A stretch of 64,000 nt of DNA from Helicobacter sp. (GCF_022770205.1 NZ_JALEIK010000019.1:62001-126000), one strand, 5' to 3'; counted from the first letter of the stretch, positions 9,185 through 20,242 are shown. The notes: generated from the sequence alone by a model not told the origin. Numbers and translations: made by a program.

Positions 9185-11137
9185 TTGATTAAAAGGGAAT
9201 TTTTGAAAAGCTTTTTAAGAATACTTGGTGGTATTGGAATTATTATTGCAATTGGAATTATTATTTTTGTTATGCAAGTGTATGTAGAAATTCGCAATGA
9301 TACAGATAAGATTGTGCATTATAAACCGCCTGTTGCCACACAGATTTTTGACAGACAAAAGCGTTTGGTAGCAAATTTATTTGATAAGGAATTTCGTTTT
9401 TATGCGACTTTTGAAGAGATTCCGCCACGCCTTGTTGAAGCATTGCTAGCCATTGAAGACACTTTATTTTTTGAGCATTATGGAATCAATGTAGATGCAA
9501 TTATGCGTGCAATGCTTAAAAATATTCAAAATGCGCGCTATGCAGAAGGTGGAAGCACAATTACACAGCAACTCATTAAAAACATTGTCTTAACGCGTGA
9601 AAAAACCATTGAAAGAAAAATAAAAGAAGTTTTGCTTGCAATACGGCTTGAAACGATTCTTAGTAAAGAAGAGATTTTGGAGCGTTACTTAAACCATACT
9701 TATTTTGGACACGGATTTTATGGAGTAAAAACTGCATCTCTTGGATATTTTAGAAAAGAAATGCAAGCACTATCTCTTAAAGAGATAGCAATACTTGTTT
9801 CTTTACCGCGCGCACCTAGCTTTTATGATCCTACAAAAAATTATGAGTTTGCACTAGGTAGAGCAAATAATGTCCTACAAAGAATGTATGAGCTAGGTTG
9901 GATTTCAAAAGAAGAGTTTGATGAGGGAAGCAGTGAGCGTCCAAGGGTTTATGATGATACACTCACGCAAAATGTTGCTCCCTATGTGGTAGATGAAGTG
10001 CAGCGTCAGCTTGCTAGACTAACGGATTTAAAAACGGCTGGGTATAAAATTTATTTAAACATTGATTTAGATTACCAAGAACTTGCGCAGGAGGCATTGT
10101 ATTTTGGTTATGAGCAGATTCTATCAAGACACAAGAAAGATGAAAGTTTAAAAGAAAAGTTAAATGGTGCCTTTGTGGTGTTAGAGAATCAAAGCGGGAA
10201 GATTTTAGCTCTTGTTGGTGGCGTGGATTATGCAAAGAGTAATTTTTCGCGCGCTACACAGAGTAAGCGTCAAATTGGAAGTAGTGTCAAGCCCTTTTTG
10301 TATTTAAGTGCCATAAATTCAGGTGTGGCGCAAAATTATCAGATTCCAGATATTGCTAGAACTTATGAATATAAAGACGGAAAAGAGCGTAAAAAATGGC
10401 AACCTAAAAATTATGGAAGCTCTTTGAGTGGATTCGTGTCTTTAAAGACAGCTTTAACAAAATCTTTAAATCTTGCAACAATTAACCTTGTAGAAGAGGT
10501 GGGATTTGATAGAATTTATAGTGATGTTTTGAAATATGGTTTTAGTAATGTGCCTAAAGATTTAACTATTTCATTGGGGAGTTTTGGGGCATCTCCGCTT
10601 GAAATGGCTAGAAATTTTATGGTGTTTTCTAATTATGGAAAGGTGATTGATCCAATGTTAATGGATTACATTGTGGATACTAAAGGAAATGTGGCATATT
10701 TTACGCCCAATGAATATGAACTCTCTAAAGAAGAGCAGAGCTTTTTAATCCTTGATATTTTGCGCGATGTTGTTAATGTGGGAACAGGAAGGCGTGCTAA
10801 GGTAGATGGAATTGAGCTTGCTGGAAAAACTGGCACAACAAATGACAATATAGATGCGTGGTTTTGTGGATTTTCTCCAAGCATAGAAGTGATTGTCTGG
10901 TATGGAAAGGATGATAATACGCCTATGGGTTATAGTGAAACAGGCGGTGTTGCGCCGGCTCCAGCGTTTTCTTATTTCTTTAGTAACATTTTAGAGATTG
11001 ATCCAGGATTAGAGCGCAAATTTAAGATTCCACAGGGGGTGCGTTCTCAAAACATAGATGGTGAGCAGTTTTATTATACTGATGACTCGCCAATTAGAAG
11101 TGTGCCAAAGGTTAATCACGACACAATTATTTTTTAG
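9185..11137 (+). CDS. penicillin-binding protein 1A
   Basis: GT51 EDTLFFEHYGIN, EGGSTITQQL; transpeptidase SSVKP, SLN, KTGTT motifs. Confidence 0.93.
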   Translation: MIKREFLKSFLRILGGIGIIIAIGIIIFVMQVYVEIRNDTDKIVHYKPPVATQIFDRQKRLVANLFDKEFRFYATFEEIPPRLVEALLAIEDTLFFEHYGINVDAIMRAMLKNIQNARYAEGGSTITQQLIKNIVLTREKTIERKIKEVLLAIRLETILSKEEILERYLNHTYFGHGFYGVKTASLGYFRKEMQALSLKEIAILVSLPRAPSFYDPTKNYEFALGRANNVLQRMYELGWISKEEFDEGSSERPRVYDDTLTQNVAPYVVDEVQRQLARLTDLKTAGYKIYLNIDLDYQELAQEALYFGYEQILSRHKKDESLKEKLNGAFVVLENQSGKILALVGGVDYAKSNFSRATQSKRQIGSSVKPFLYLSAINSGVAQNYQIPDIARTYEYKDGKERKKWQPKNYGSSLSGFVSLKTALTKSLNLATINLVEEVGFDRIYSDVLKYGFSNVPKDLTISLGSFGASPLEMARNFMVFSNYGKVIDPMLMDYIVDTKGNVAYFTPNEYELSKEEQSFLILDILRDVVNVGTGRRAKVDGIELAGKTGTTNDNIDAWFCGFSPSIEVIVWYGKDDNTPMGYSETGGVAPAPAFSYFFSNILEIDPGLERKFKIPQGVRSQNIDGEQFYYTDDSPIRSVPKVNHDTIIF

Positions 11138-11155
11138 ATTCCATAAGGGGTAGAG

Positions 11156-12859
11156 TTGAAGCGATTTTTTGAGCGTTTGTTGCCTTACATTAAAGATTAT
11201 AAACTTTATTTTTTCTATGCAATTGTAGGGACACTTTTGGTTTCTTTAGCAACAGCAGCAAGTGCATATTTAGTAAAACCCGTGCTAGATGATATTTTTT
11301 TAGCAAAAGATGCTAATATGCTTCAAATCTTGCCTTTTTTAGTTGTTTTGGCGTATTTTTCAAAAGGACTTGGAATCTACATTCAATCTTATTATATGAA
11401 TTATATAGGGCAAGATATTGTCAAGCGGTTAAAAAATATTTTGCTTGATAAGATGCTAACTTTTGAAATGGGATTTTTTAATCGTTATCGCAATGGTGAG
11501 TTAATCTCACGCATAACAAGCGATATTGCAGCGGTGCAGGGGGCTGTGTCAAATTACTTCATAGAAGGCATTAGAGAAGGTTTAACAATCTTTGGGCTTG
11601 TGTTTGTTGTGGTGTATCAAAGCGCAGAACTTGCGTTTTATGGGCTTATTGTAATGCCACTTGCGCTTTATCCTATCGCATTAATTGCTAGAAAAATGCG
11701 TAAAACTTCTAAAAAATTGCAAGAAAAAAATGCTGATTTATCCTCTAAGCTCATTGAGATTTTTAATAATATGGAATTAATCAAGGCAAGCTCGGGAGAA
11801 AAGATAGAGCACGAGCAGTTTGCAAGCCATAATCAAGAACTTTTTAAACTATCAATGAAGTCTGTGCGGATTTCAGAGCTAACTTCACCTTTAATGGAAA
11901 CACTAGGTGCAATCGCTATTGCTGCTGTAATTTTTGTAGGCGGATATAAAGTCATTAACGGAGAATTAACCACAGGAGAATTTTTTTCTTTTACAACTGC
12001 ACTCTTTTTGCTTTATACTCCTTTTAAACGATTAAGCAGTCTTTATAGCAAGATTCAAATTGCTTTTGCAGCAGGGGATAGAATTTTTGAAATGCTAGAT
12101 AGGAATCCAAAAATACAAGATGGCAAAAAAGAGCTACAAGCCCCCATTGCAACGATTAGTTTTAACAATGTGGATTTGTATTATGGACAAAAACAAGCAT
12201 TAAGCAACATTAGCCTAGAAGTAAAGAGGGGGGAGAGTATTGCATTTGTTGGAAATAGTGGAGGGGGCAAAAGCTCACTTGTGAATTTGCTTTTGCGATT
12301 ATATGATGCAGACAATGGAGAAGTTTTGGTTAATGGCGAAAATATTAAGCATTTTACGCAAAATTCCTTGCGTTCTAAAATTGCAATTGTTACACAGAGG
12401 ATTTTTATTTTTAACGATTCCATTGCGCGTAATATTGCTTATGGAAGCGAGATTGATGAAGTGCGCATTGCACTTGCGCTAAAGCAAGCTAGGATTTTTG
12501 ATTATGTGCAAACGCTCCCTAATGGAATCCACACAGAGCTTGATGAGTTTGGTGTGAATTTAAGCGGTGGGCAAAGGCAAAGAATTGCCATTGCACGCGC
12601 ACTTTATAAGAATCCTGAAATTTTAATCTTAGATGAAGCAACAAGTGCATTGGATAATAAAACAGAAGAGGAGTTTAGGGAAGCATTAAGCGCATTGTTA
12701 GAGGATAGAATTGTGATTATTGTTGCGCATAGATTTTCTACCATTTCTTTGGCAAAAAGGATTTATTTTTTCTCTCAGGGTAAGATTTTAGCAAGCGGAA
12801 CACAGGCGGAATTGTTTGAAAAATGTGCGCCATTTAGAGAATATTATAAAAGCATTTAA
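11156..12859 (+). CDS. msbA: MsbA-type lipid/multidrug ABC exporter
   Basis: TM domain plus Walker A GNSGGGKSS, LSGGQRQRIAIARAL, LILDEATSALD. Confidence 0.85.
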   Translation: MKRFFERLLPYIKDYKLYFFYAIVGTLLVSLATAASAYLVKPVLDDIFLAKDANMLQILPFLVVLAYFSKGLGIYIQSYYMNYIGQDIVKRLKNILLDKMLTFEMGFFNRYRNGELISRITSDIAAVQGAVSNYFIEGIREGLTIFGLVFVVVYQSAELAFYGLIVMPLALYPIALIARKMRKTSKKLQEKNADLSSKLIEIFNNMELIKASSGEKIEHEQFASHNQELFKLSMKSVRISELTSPLMETLGAIAIAAVIFVGGYKVINGELTTGEFFSFTTALFLLYTPFKRLSSLYSKIQIAFAAGDRIFEMLDRNPKIQDGKKELQAPIATISFNNVDLYYGQKQALSNISLEVKRGESIAFVGNSGGGKSSLVNLLLRLYDADNGEVLVNGENIKHFTQNSLRSKIAIVTQRIFIFNDSIARNIAYGSEIDEVRIALALKQARIFDYVQTLPNGIHTELDEFGVNLSGGQRQRIAIARALYKNPEILILDEATSALDNKTEEEFREALSALLEDRIVIIVAHRFSTISLAKRIYFFSQGKILASGTQAELFEKCAPFREYYKSI

Positions 12860-12878
12860 AAGGTGTGTATTTTTATGC

Positions 12879-12884
12879 TATAAT
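12879..12884 (+). promoter_or_regulatory. candidate -10 element (TATAAT) upstream of cheV
   Basis: tttttatgcTATAATcagcgg 33 nt before the cheV ATG. Confidence 0.5.
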
Positions 12885-12916
12885 CAGCGGAAATTTTTAA
12901 GATTTGAGGTTTTAAA

Positions 12917-13876
12917 ATGTCTAATTTATCTAATGTTGATCAAATAACCAATCTCTACAGAAACAATGAATTACAATTGTTATGTTTTAGACTTGAAAAA
13001 GATAAAGATTTGTATGCTGTGAATGTATTTAAAATCCGTGAAGTTGTAAAGTATCGTGGAGAGGTTACCGTTGTTTCACACGAAGGAAGCTCTCTGATTG
13101 AAGGGCTTATTACTATTAGAGAGCTTACGATTCCATTGATTGACTTGCGCAAATGGTTTTATTACGATGCTAAAGAAAGGGGGAAGGATTTAGAAGGTTA
13201 TGGCGTTAAAAGAGAACCCGGTGAAGATGAAGTGATTATGATTTGCGAATTTTCTAGATGGACGGTTGGTGTTAGAATTTATGAGGCAGATAGAATTTTA
13301 AATAAAAAATGGACAGAAATTGAGCAGAGTGCTGGGATTGGAAATTCTGGGCTAAATAGTAAGCTTGTGAGCAGGACGCGTTATTTTGATGGGCGTTTAG
13401 TGCAGGTTGTGGATATTGAAAAAATGCTTGTAGATGTGTTTCCTTGGATTGAAGATGAAAAAAATACTGAGATGAATAGCATTAGGCAAATCGTAACAGA
13501 TAAGGAAGTCTTATTAGCTGATGATTCTCCAAGTGTTATTAAGACAATGCAGAACATTTTGAATAAATTAGGAGTGAGTTACAAAATTTTTACAAACGGA
13601 CAAAAATTGCTTGACTATGTCTTTGGTGCTGATGCAGATATTTCTAAAATTGGGATTATCATTACAGACTTAGAAATGCCAGAAGCAAGTGGTTTTGAAG
13701 TTATTAAGCAAATCAAGGCAAGCCCACTAACTTCAAAAATCCCAGTTATTGTTAATTCTTCTATGAGCGGAAGCAGTAATGAAGATATGGCACGCTCGCT
13801 TAATGCTGATGAATTTATTTCTAAATCCAATCCTGTAGAGGTTGAAGAGACATTGCGTAAGTTTATGATTAAATAA
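12917..13876 (+). CDS. cheV: CheV chemotaxis protein (CheW + receiver domain)
   Basis: N-terminal CheW-like domain and C-terminal LLADDSPSVIK...IITDLEMP receiver. Confidence 0.9.
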   Translation: MSNLSNVDQITNLYRNNELQLLCFRLEKDKDLYAVNVFKIREVVKYRGEVTVVSHEGSSLIEGLITIRELTIPLIDLRKWFYYDAKERGKDLEGYGVKREPGEDEVIMICEFSRWTVGVRIYEADRILNKKWTEIEQSAGIGNSGLNSKLVSRTRYFDGRLVQVVDIEKMLVDVFPWIEDEKNTEMNSIRQIVTDKEVLLADDSPSVIKTMQNILNKLGVSYKIFTNGQKLLDYVFGADADISKIGIIITDLEMPEASGFEVIKQIKASPLTSKIPVIVNSSMSGSSNEDMARSLNADEFISKSNPVEVEETLRKFMIK

Positions 13877-13890
13877 AAGAATAGCTAGGA

Positions 13891-14653
13891 ATGAAAAAAG
13901 AAACAATAGAATCTATCTACAACGCAGATTTTTATAAACAACAAGCGCAATTAAGCTATCAATCAGCAACCTTTATACTAGAGTATTTAAAAGGTGTTTT
14001 ACCTAATCTTAAAAGCGTGATTGATGTAGGTTGTGGTGTTGGGACTTGGCTAAAAGCGTGGAAGGATTTAAACCCTAAGATTCAAATTGCAGGGATTGAT
14101 GGGAATAGTGTAGATGAAAAATACTATTGGATTCCACTTAGCTCTTATGCTGAAGTTAATCTTACGCAACCTTGTGCAAATCTTCTAAAACAAATTACTT
14201 CACATTTTGCCCCCCCCCAATAATATTAGCATAATTGAAGGAATTAAGCCATTTACTCTTGCGCAATCCTTAGAAGTTGCTGAACATATTGATATGCTTT
14301 ATGCGGAAAATTTTATTGATTTATTAACGAGCTTAAGCGATATTGTTTTATTTTCTGCTGCGATTCCCTTTCAACCCGGAACGCACCATATAAATTGCCA
14401 ACCACCACAATATTGGGCAGATAAGTTTCTAGCAAGAGGTTATGATTGCTATGATATTTTGCGTCCTAAGTTTTGGTGTGATGAAAGAATTGCGTGGTGG
14501 TATTGGCAGAATAGCTTTTTGTATGTGCATAAAAGGGTAAAATTAAAAGGCTTAAAGAAAGAAAATGTCGCACAAGCAAAACATTATGTAGCCCCACAAA
14601 TGCTAAATGGCTATATTTCCTATATCCAAAATGAGCTTAACACTAGAAGCTAA
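13891..14653 (+). CDS. phase-variable class I SAM-dependent methyltransferase, OFF in this sequence (split into 13891..14223 and 14207..14653)
   Basis: SVIDVGCGVGTWLKAW motif I in the first ORF; second ORF gives the rest of the domain; break is exactly at a C9 tract. Confidence 0.9.
14210..14218 (+). repeat. C9 homopolymeric contingency tract
   Basis: cattttgCCCCCCCCCaataat; only G/C run longer than 6 noticed in the window. Confidence 0.97.
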
Positions 14654-15176
14654 ACTCTAAAATCGGCGTTAGGGATTCTACCTTTTGCATTGCTCCTATG
14701 ATGATAAGCCCTAAAAGCCCTGCGAAAAATCCAGCAAGCAAATCATCTCCCATTACACCTAAACCACCTTTAACTTTTTTATCAATTTTTCCGATTACAG
14801 AAGGCTTCCAAATATCAAAGATTCTAAATAAAACATAAGACAAAAAAAGCCCAAAAAGACTATGCCCAATCATTGCAATACTAATCCAAACGCCAGCTAG
14901 CTCATCAATTACAATTTGCTTGCAATCGTGTGGTAAGCCTTGTTGTTCGTAAGCATTAATGGTTTTAATCGCAATAGCAGCAATCAAAAGTGCGCTAAGA
15001 AGTAGTGTGCTAGGTGCAATGTAGTAGCTAATCAAAAACCCTAAGGGCAATGCTACAAGCGCACCAATGCTTCCGGGAGCAATGGGGGATAATCCGCTAA
15101 AAAATAAGGTTAAAAACATTTTTTGCAAAAAATCTTTTGTGCTAGAGAAGGTTTTAAAAAAATTATCAGATTGCAT
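14643..15176 (-). CDS. pgpA: phosphatidylglycerophosphatase A
   Basis: FFSGLSPIAPGSIGALVALPLG and DELAGVWISI motifs. Confidence 0.9.
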   Translation of the reverse strand: MQSDNFFKTFSSTKDFLQKMFLTLFFSGLSPIAPGSIGALVALPLGFLISYYIAPSTLLLSALLIAAIAIKTINAYEQQGLPHDCKQIVIDELAGVWISIAMIGHSLFGLFLSYVLFRIFDIWKPSVIGKIDKKVKGGLGVMGDDLLAGFFAGLLGLIIIGAMQKVESLTPILEFSF

Positions 15177-15185
15177 TTTGGATTC

Positions 15186-16421
15186 CTATTTTAGCGAGTG
15201 AGTTTGATAAAGATCAATAAGCTTTAAGTAAAAATCTTCATCGTCTTGCTCTTCAATCATTCCATTGTTTGCAAACATTGCTCCAAATTGCTTTAAAAGC
15301 GGATAAAAGCGTTTAGGATAGAGATAGCTTAAAATCTTAGCAGAAACTTCTTTGCGCATAAGAATTGTTGGTGGAATCAATCCAGCTTGTAAGATTTCTT
15401 GCAAAAAGCCAGAATGGTAATGGATATGGTGATGGTTGCCGTGCGGACAGGTTTTAAGGCTTACAATCGTATTGCATTGGCTACAATACACAAACTCGTG
15501 TAAGAGTTTCACATTAATTTTAATGTCTTTTATTGTATCAAAGATGGAATAAATTTTTTGTTTATCGTAATAAATAGTCAAGTTGGGGTAGTTTTCACCA
15601 ATAACGATTCTATCACAACCTAAATTTTGGGCTAGAATTGCATCAAGAATAATGCCCTGCGCTCCTGCAAAAAGATAAATATCATCTAATGGAAAAATCA
15701 AAATACGATTTGTTGGCAGATAGTTATCAATCACATTTTGCAGGCAGGTTTTGCGAATGTGAAAATCTAGCAATCCTTCATTTTGATGGCGTAAAAGGAT
15801 AAGCACAAGCAAATCACTTTCATCTAAAACAAAGCGAAAAATACGCTCATGGATGCGCGTTACAGGGGAGGCGTCTAATACCATTGCCGTAGCACTTTCA
15901 GCTTGGAGATTTTTTTTGGTATGCAGGATTGTTTGTTTGCTGATGTGTCGCATAAAGTCAAATTGTGCATTTTCTAAAAATAAACGATATACACCACAGA
16001 CTGCGTAATTTCCTAAACGGCGATAAATGTCTTGGGCTTTTTGTGAGTAAATATCCCCGCTCATAATCTTAAAGAGGCGTTGTTTTTTATTAATTTTAAA
16101 GACGGAATCCACAATGAGTTCTCCGCACACATTGCCTTCACACACAAGCGTAAGAGTGCTTCCTTTTTCTGCGTTTTTCAATATGGCAGCATTGCGTTTT
16201 CCAGAAGGTGCTAAAATGAAAGAAAAGGGAAAGCTTTGCCCTTTATAAAGCCCTGTTGCATCTACTTCTTGCATTTCTTCTTTATCCATTAGATGTGATA
16301 CGGGTGCTAATAGCCCTTCTTGGCATAAAAGCAGAGCAAAAACAGCTTCCTTATCTACAAATAAGGCATTTGTGAACGCTTTAACCTTTTTTTGGGAATT
16401 ATTTCTTTTTTGTGATTCCAT
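15186..16421 (-). CDS. degenerate ATP-sulfurylase-like protein
   Basis: SPVTRIHERIFRF at the (NP)xHRxHE position and IYLFAGAQGIILDAILAQNLGCDRIVIGEN at the YAGPREA..H.....NFGCTHFIVGRDHA position. Confidence 0.7.
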   Translation of the reverse strand: MESQKRNNSQKKVKAFTNALFVDKEAVFALLLCQEGLLAPVSHLMDKEEMQEVDATGLYKGQSFPFSFILAPSGKRNAAILKNAEKGSTLTLVCEGNVCGELIVDSVFKINKKQRLFKIMSGDIYSQKAQDIYRRLGNYAVCGVYRLFLENAQFDFMRHISKQTILHTKKNLQAESATAMVLDASPVTRIHERIFRFVLDESDLLVLILLRHQNEGLLDFHIRKTCLQNVIDNYLPTNRILIFPLDDIYLFAGAQGIILDAILAQNLGCDRIVIGENYPNLTIYYDKQKIYSIFDTIKDIKINVKLLHEFVYCSQCNTIVSLKTCPHGNHHHIHYHSGFLQEILQAGLIPPTILMRKEVSAKILSYLYPKRFYPLLKQFGAMFANNGMIEEQDDEDFYLKLIDLYQTHSLK

Positions 16422-17292
16422 ATTTTTTTCTTTTCTCCCATAAACTTTTGCGAGACATTCCTAAGCGTTTGCTAAGCTCAGTATCTGGGTAGCGATCTTC
16501 AAACTTTAAAATCATTGTTTTAATGTATTCATCAACGCTTATCACATCATCTTGGAATCCGTATGCAATTTCTTTGATGTTAATTTCAAAAATGTTTTTA
16601 AAGCCACTGACATCGCCACCTAAGCAAGAAAGCATTACGGGAATATTTTTTAACGCTTTAACGCACTCTTCTTTCTCTTCTTTAGGCAATGTTTCAAAGC
16701 CTACAACATAGGTAAGTTGTGTTTTTGGAGCGTTTTTTAGGATTCCTTTGTAATGTGTTGCATCCTTATAAAGTGAGATAAAATTAATGGTAAATTTTTT
16801 ATGAATGGCATAATTAACAACACACATATCAATGGCTTTTTGTGAAACGCTTTTAATAATAAGCGGGAATGAAACTTTGGTGTTAATCGTGTATGCGGGC
16901 ATTAAAAGAGAATTGCAAAAATAATCTCGGTAGAAAGTGATTTCTTTTTGCAGTTGGTAAAATTCAATGTAGTGGTCAATTTTACGGATTAATTCATCCA
17001 TCATAAAAGGCTTAACAATATAATCGCTAGTTCCCGATTTTAAGGGATTTGTAACGGTATCATCATTGATATAAGGAATCATCATAATAATAATGGAAGA
17101 TTTAAATTTTTCAATGACAGGATAGAAGTTTTGTCCGGGAATATTAGAAGAGAGCAGAATAATATCCATACTTTCAAATTTCAGTGCTTCATCAATGCTT
17201 GAAACAATCTCGCAAACAAAACCAAATTGACTAAGTTTTGTTGTAATACTCTGTGCTAGATAGATTTCATTTTCAATGATTAAAATTTTCAT
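16399..17292 (-). CDS. HP1021-like atypical orphan response regulator
   Basis: Receiver-like domain with IILLSSNIPG (Ser at the usual phospho-Asp position), C-terminal LSKRLGMSRKSLWEKRKKYGI HTH; neighbour of ispDF as in H. pylori/C. jejuni. Confidence 0.85.
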   Translation of the reverse strand: MKILIIENEIYLAQSITTKLSQFGFVCEIVSSIDEALKFESMDIILLSSNIPGQNFYPVIEKFKSSIIIMMIPYINDDTVTNPLKSGTSDYIVKPFMMDELIRKIDHYIEFYQLQKEITFYRDYFCNSLLMPAYTINTKVSFPLIIKSVSQKAIDMCVVNYAIHKKFTINFISLYKDATHYKGILKNAPKTQLTYVVGFETLPKEEKEECVKALKNIPVMLSCLGGDVSGFKNIFEINIKEIAYGFQDDVISVDEYIKTMILKFEDRYPDTELSKRLGMSRKSLWEKRKKYGITKKK

Positions 17293-17304
17293 AAATTCCC
17301 TTTA

Positions 17305-18504
17305 TCATAATAAGTTTTTCCAATTAAAATATTCAAGCGCAACATTTGCTTGCACAAAGACTCCTTCTTCTCTCCCTACAAAACCTAGTTTTTCCGTAGT
17401 GGTAGCCTTGACATTGACTTTAAATTTTGGGATTCCAAGCAATTGTGCGATTTGCGATTCCATAGCATTTTTAAAAGGTGAGAGTTTTGGTTTTTGGGCA
17501 AAAATTGTAACATCGGCTTGTTTAAGAGAGTAGCCAACACTATAAACAAAATCCACAACTTTTTCCAATAACTTTTTAGAATCCGCTCCTTTGTAATTAG
17601 AATCGCTATCTGGAAACCATTCGCCAATATCTCCTGCCCCAATTGCACCTAAAATTGCATCACATAAGGCGTGTAAACATACATCACCATCACTATGTGC
17701 AAGGAGCTTGTAAGGGCAAGCAATAGGGATTCCTCCTAAAACAATGCCATCTCCGCTTGTAAGTGCGTGGATATCACCACCCATACCAACTAAAGTTTGA
17801 TTGCTAGGGTAGGGGAGTTTGAAATATTCTAAATCTTGTAAAAAGGTTAGTTTTCTAGCAGTTTGTTCACCCTTTACAAAACCAATATTTCCACCAATAG
17901 CATAAATACCGCTACTTTCATCAGTAAAATCTCCTTGCTTGAAGGCTTTTTTTAACATAGATAGCCTACTAAGCTGTGGAGTTTGGATAATTTTTAAATG
18001 CTCTCTTTTTAAGTATTCCAAGACAGAATCATCATAAGCAATGGTGTCTTGGATATTTAAATAAGGCACAACACAATCGTATGCATCAATTTTTTGTAAA
18101 ATTCTAGTGCTTAAAAGCGCAGGAATGTTGCAGCGTGCAACATCGCTAACAAAAACAAATTCTATTGTAGAATCTAAAGTGTCAATGGCATTTTTTAAGG
18201 ATTCTTGGCGTGTTGTTCCACCACGAGATAATTTAAAATGCAAATTAAAAGAATCTAAATATTTTTGCATATAAGGAATCTCAAACTCTGTGGCACTTAA
18301 AACAGAATCACAAAAGGGATAAACAGCTTGCAATTCTTTTGCTACTTTTAGCCAAAGTGGAATCTCTCCTATGCGTATCCATTGCTTTTTGGGCAATTTT
18401 GTAACGGCGTTTTGGTTAAGATGATTTTGTGTTGAATCTTGTATGGAGTCCTTAAAACGCCTGCTTTCACCAGCAGCTAGTAAGATTAAAGCAATTTTAG
18501 ACAA
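17305..18504 (-). CDS. ispDF: bifunctional IspD/IspF
   Basis: IspD LLAAGESRRF plus IspF LAHSDGDVCLHALCDAILGA. Confidence 0.95.
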   Translation of the reverse strand: MSKIALILLAAGESRRFKDSIQDSTQNHLNQNAVTKLPKKQWIRIGEIPLWLKVAKELQAVYPFCDSVLSATEFEIPYMQKYLDSFNLHFKLSRGGTTRQESLKNAIDTLDSTIEFVFVSDVARCNIPALLSTRILQKIDAYDCVVPYLNIQDTIAYDDSVLEYLKREHLKIIQTPQLSRLSMLKKAFKQGDFTDESSGIYAIGGNIGFVKGEQTARKLTFLQDLEYFKLPYPSNQTLVGMGGDIHALTSGDGIVLGGIPIACPYKLLAHSDGDVCLHALCDAILGAIGAGDIGEWFPDSDSNYKGADSKKLLEKVVDFVYSVGYSLKQADVTIFAQKPKLSPFKNAMESQIAQLLGIPKFKVNVKATTTEKLGFVGREEGVFVQANVALEYFNWKNLL

Positions 18505-18547
18505 AAACCTTCCTTGAAAAAAATTGCGGAATTATACATTTTTAAAG

Positions 18548-18583
18548 TTTTAGAATCCCTTTTATTTGCTATGGATTCTAAAA
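18548..18583 (-). terminator. 11-bp inverted repeat downstream of the MCP gene, candidate terminator
   Basis: TTTTAGAATCC-14 nt-GGATTCTAAAA; U-tract is poor. Confidence 0.5.
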
Positions 18584-18586
18584 AGA

Positions 18587-20242
18587 TTAGATTTTAAAGA
18601 AACTAATATGTTGCTTTAGAACATCTGCAAGATTTTTTAGAGATTGTGCCGCATCTGCGGTATGGGTTATTGATTCCGCTGTTGCTTTGGAATCTTTAGC
18701 CATACTATCAAATTCAGCAACAAGATGTTCCATATTCCTTGCTTGTTCATCTGTTGCTTTTGTAACTTCTTTTGCTTTATTTAAAGAATCTGTTGCTTGC
18801 GCATTGATTTGATCTAAAATTTCACTTGCTTCATTGGCGAGTTGCATACCATTTTCTACTTGTGGGACAGCGTTTTGGATAGCTTCAACAGCAGTTTGTG
18901 TTTCGCTTTGGATGATTTCAATCATTTTTGAAATTTCAGAAGTAGCAACACCTGTGCGTTCTGCTAGTTTTCTAATTTCATCAGAAACAACAGCAAATCC
19001 GCGTCCAGCTTCTCCTGCTCTTGCTGCTTCAATGGCAGCATTAAGAGCTAAGAGATTTGTTTGGTCTGTGATTTCTTTGATGAGTTCTGCGCTTCCGCTA
19101 ATGTCTTGTGAATTTTTTTGTAGCATACGGATATGCTCAGAAGATGAAGTAACAGTTGTTGTAACCTTCTTTATAGCAGTTATTGTGATTTGCATCGCTT
19201 CTCTACCTTTGGTAGAGAGTTCTGTTGTGTAGCCAGAATTTTCTTCGGTTTGTTTAGCAATATTAGAAATGCCATTAACAGCTCCAACGATTTCTTTGAT
19301 ATGCGCAACAATTTGTGCCACAGAACCTTCTGCATTTTCTGCTCTATTGTGTGAGGCAATCTTAAATTCTTCAGAGATGTGAGCAAGTTCATTGGAACGC
19401 ATATTAAGTTCTTCTGAAGAGTGAATGACTTCTTTAACGATGATGCGTAATTTTTCTTGCATTTCTGCAAGAGATGCAAGCATACTTTCTTTAAATTTTG
19501 TTTTAATAGGCGCATTTAAATTCCCGTTTGCAATGTTGGAAACCATTTTGATAACTCTTTTTGGTTCATCACCAAGCGAGGAGACAATAAGGAATGTGGT
19601 ATAAACAGATGCACCAATGGCGACTAAAAAAGCAATGAAAGATAGCCAAAGCGTGATGTTTAAATAAGATTTAATTTCTTCTCTTGCATAGTCGGCTAAA
19701 ATATGATTTTTTTCCTCTTGATGAAAAATGAAGGCATTAATGATTCCTAACCACTCTTGAAAAGCATCGCGCGCTTGATTAATAAGGAGTGCATTTGCTC
19801 CTTCTAAATCACCTTGTGCTCTTTTATTTAAAATTTCTGCAATAAGAGGCATTGTTTTTGCCTCTGTTGCTTTAATTTGTTCTAAAATTTCTTTACCTTC
19901 GGCATCAAACTTTGCAGGATCTTGAAAAATAACATCCATCTTAGCAGCAGAATCTTTATAAAAATCCTCTAATTGCTTAATAAGCAGAAGTGTTGTTTCA
20001 ATCTCATTAATATCCTTTAAGATAAGAATATCACGCACAGCAATTGCTCTATCGTGCACACTCCCCATAAAATTAACCGCATAATGCTGCTTGACATCAT
20101 TAACATCATCAATGAGGGTTATGGCTTCGTGGACAGAGTTGATTTTATAATATCCAATGGCTGCAATAATCACGATAAGCGATAAAATAACCCCAAACCC
20201 TACAATAAGCTGAGCTTTTAAAGACAAGTTTCTACCTGGCAT
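18587..20242 (-). CDS. methyl-accepting chemotaxis protein
   Basis: 4HB-type sensor, HAMP and [40 protein letters not shown]. Confidence 0.95.
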   Translation of the reverse strand: MPGRNLSLKAQLIVGFGVILSLIVIIAAIGYYKINSVHEAITLIDDVNDVKQHYAVNFMGSVHDRAIAVRDILILKDINEIETTLLLIKQLEDFYKDSAAKMDVIFQDPAKFDAEGKEILEQIKATEAKTMPLIAEILNKRAQGDLEGANALLINQARDAFQEWLGIINAFIFHQEEKNHILADYAREEIKSYLNITLWLSFIAFLVAIGASVYTTFLIVSSLGDEPKRVIKMVSNIANGNLNAPIKTKFKESMLASLAEMQEKLRIIVKEVIHSSEELNMRSNELAHISEEFKIASHNRAENAEGSVAQIVAHIKEIVGAVNGISNIAKQTEENSGYTTELSTKGREAMQITITAIKKVTTTVTSSSEHIRMLQKNSQDISGSAELIKEITDQTNLLALNAAIEAARAGEAGRGFAVVSDEIRKLAERTGVATSEISKMIEIIQSETQTAVEAIQNAVPQVENGMQLANEASEILDQINAQATDSLNKAKEVTKATDEQARNMEHLVAEFDSMAKDSKATAESITHTADAAQSLKNLADVLKQHISFFKI

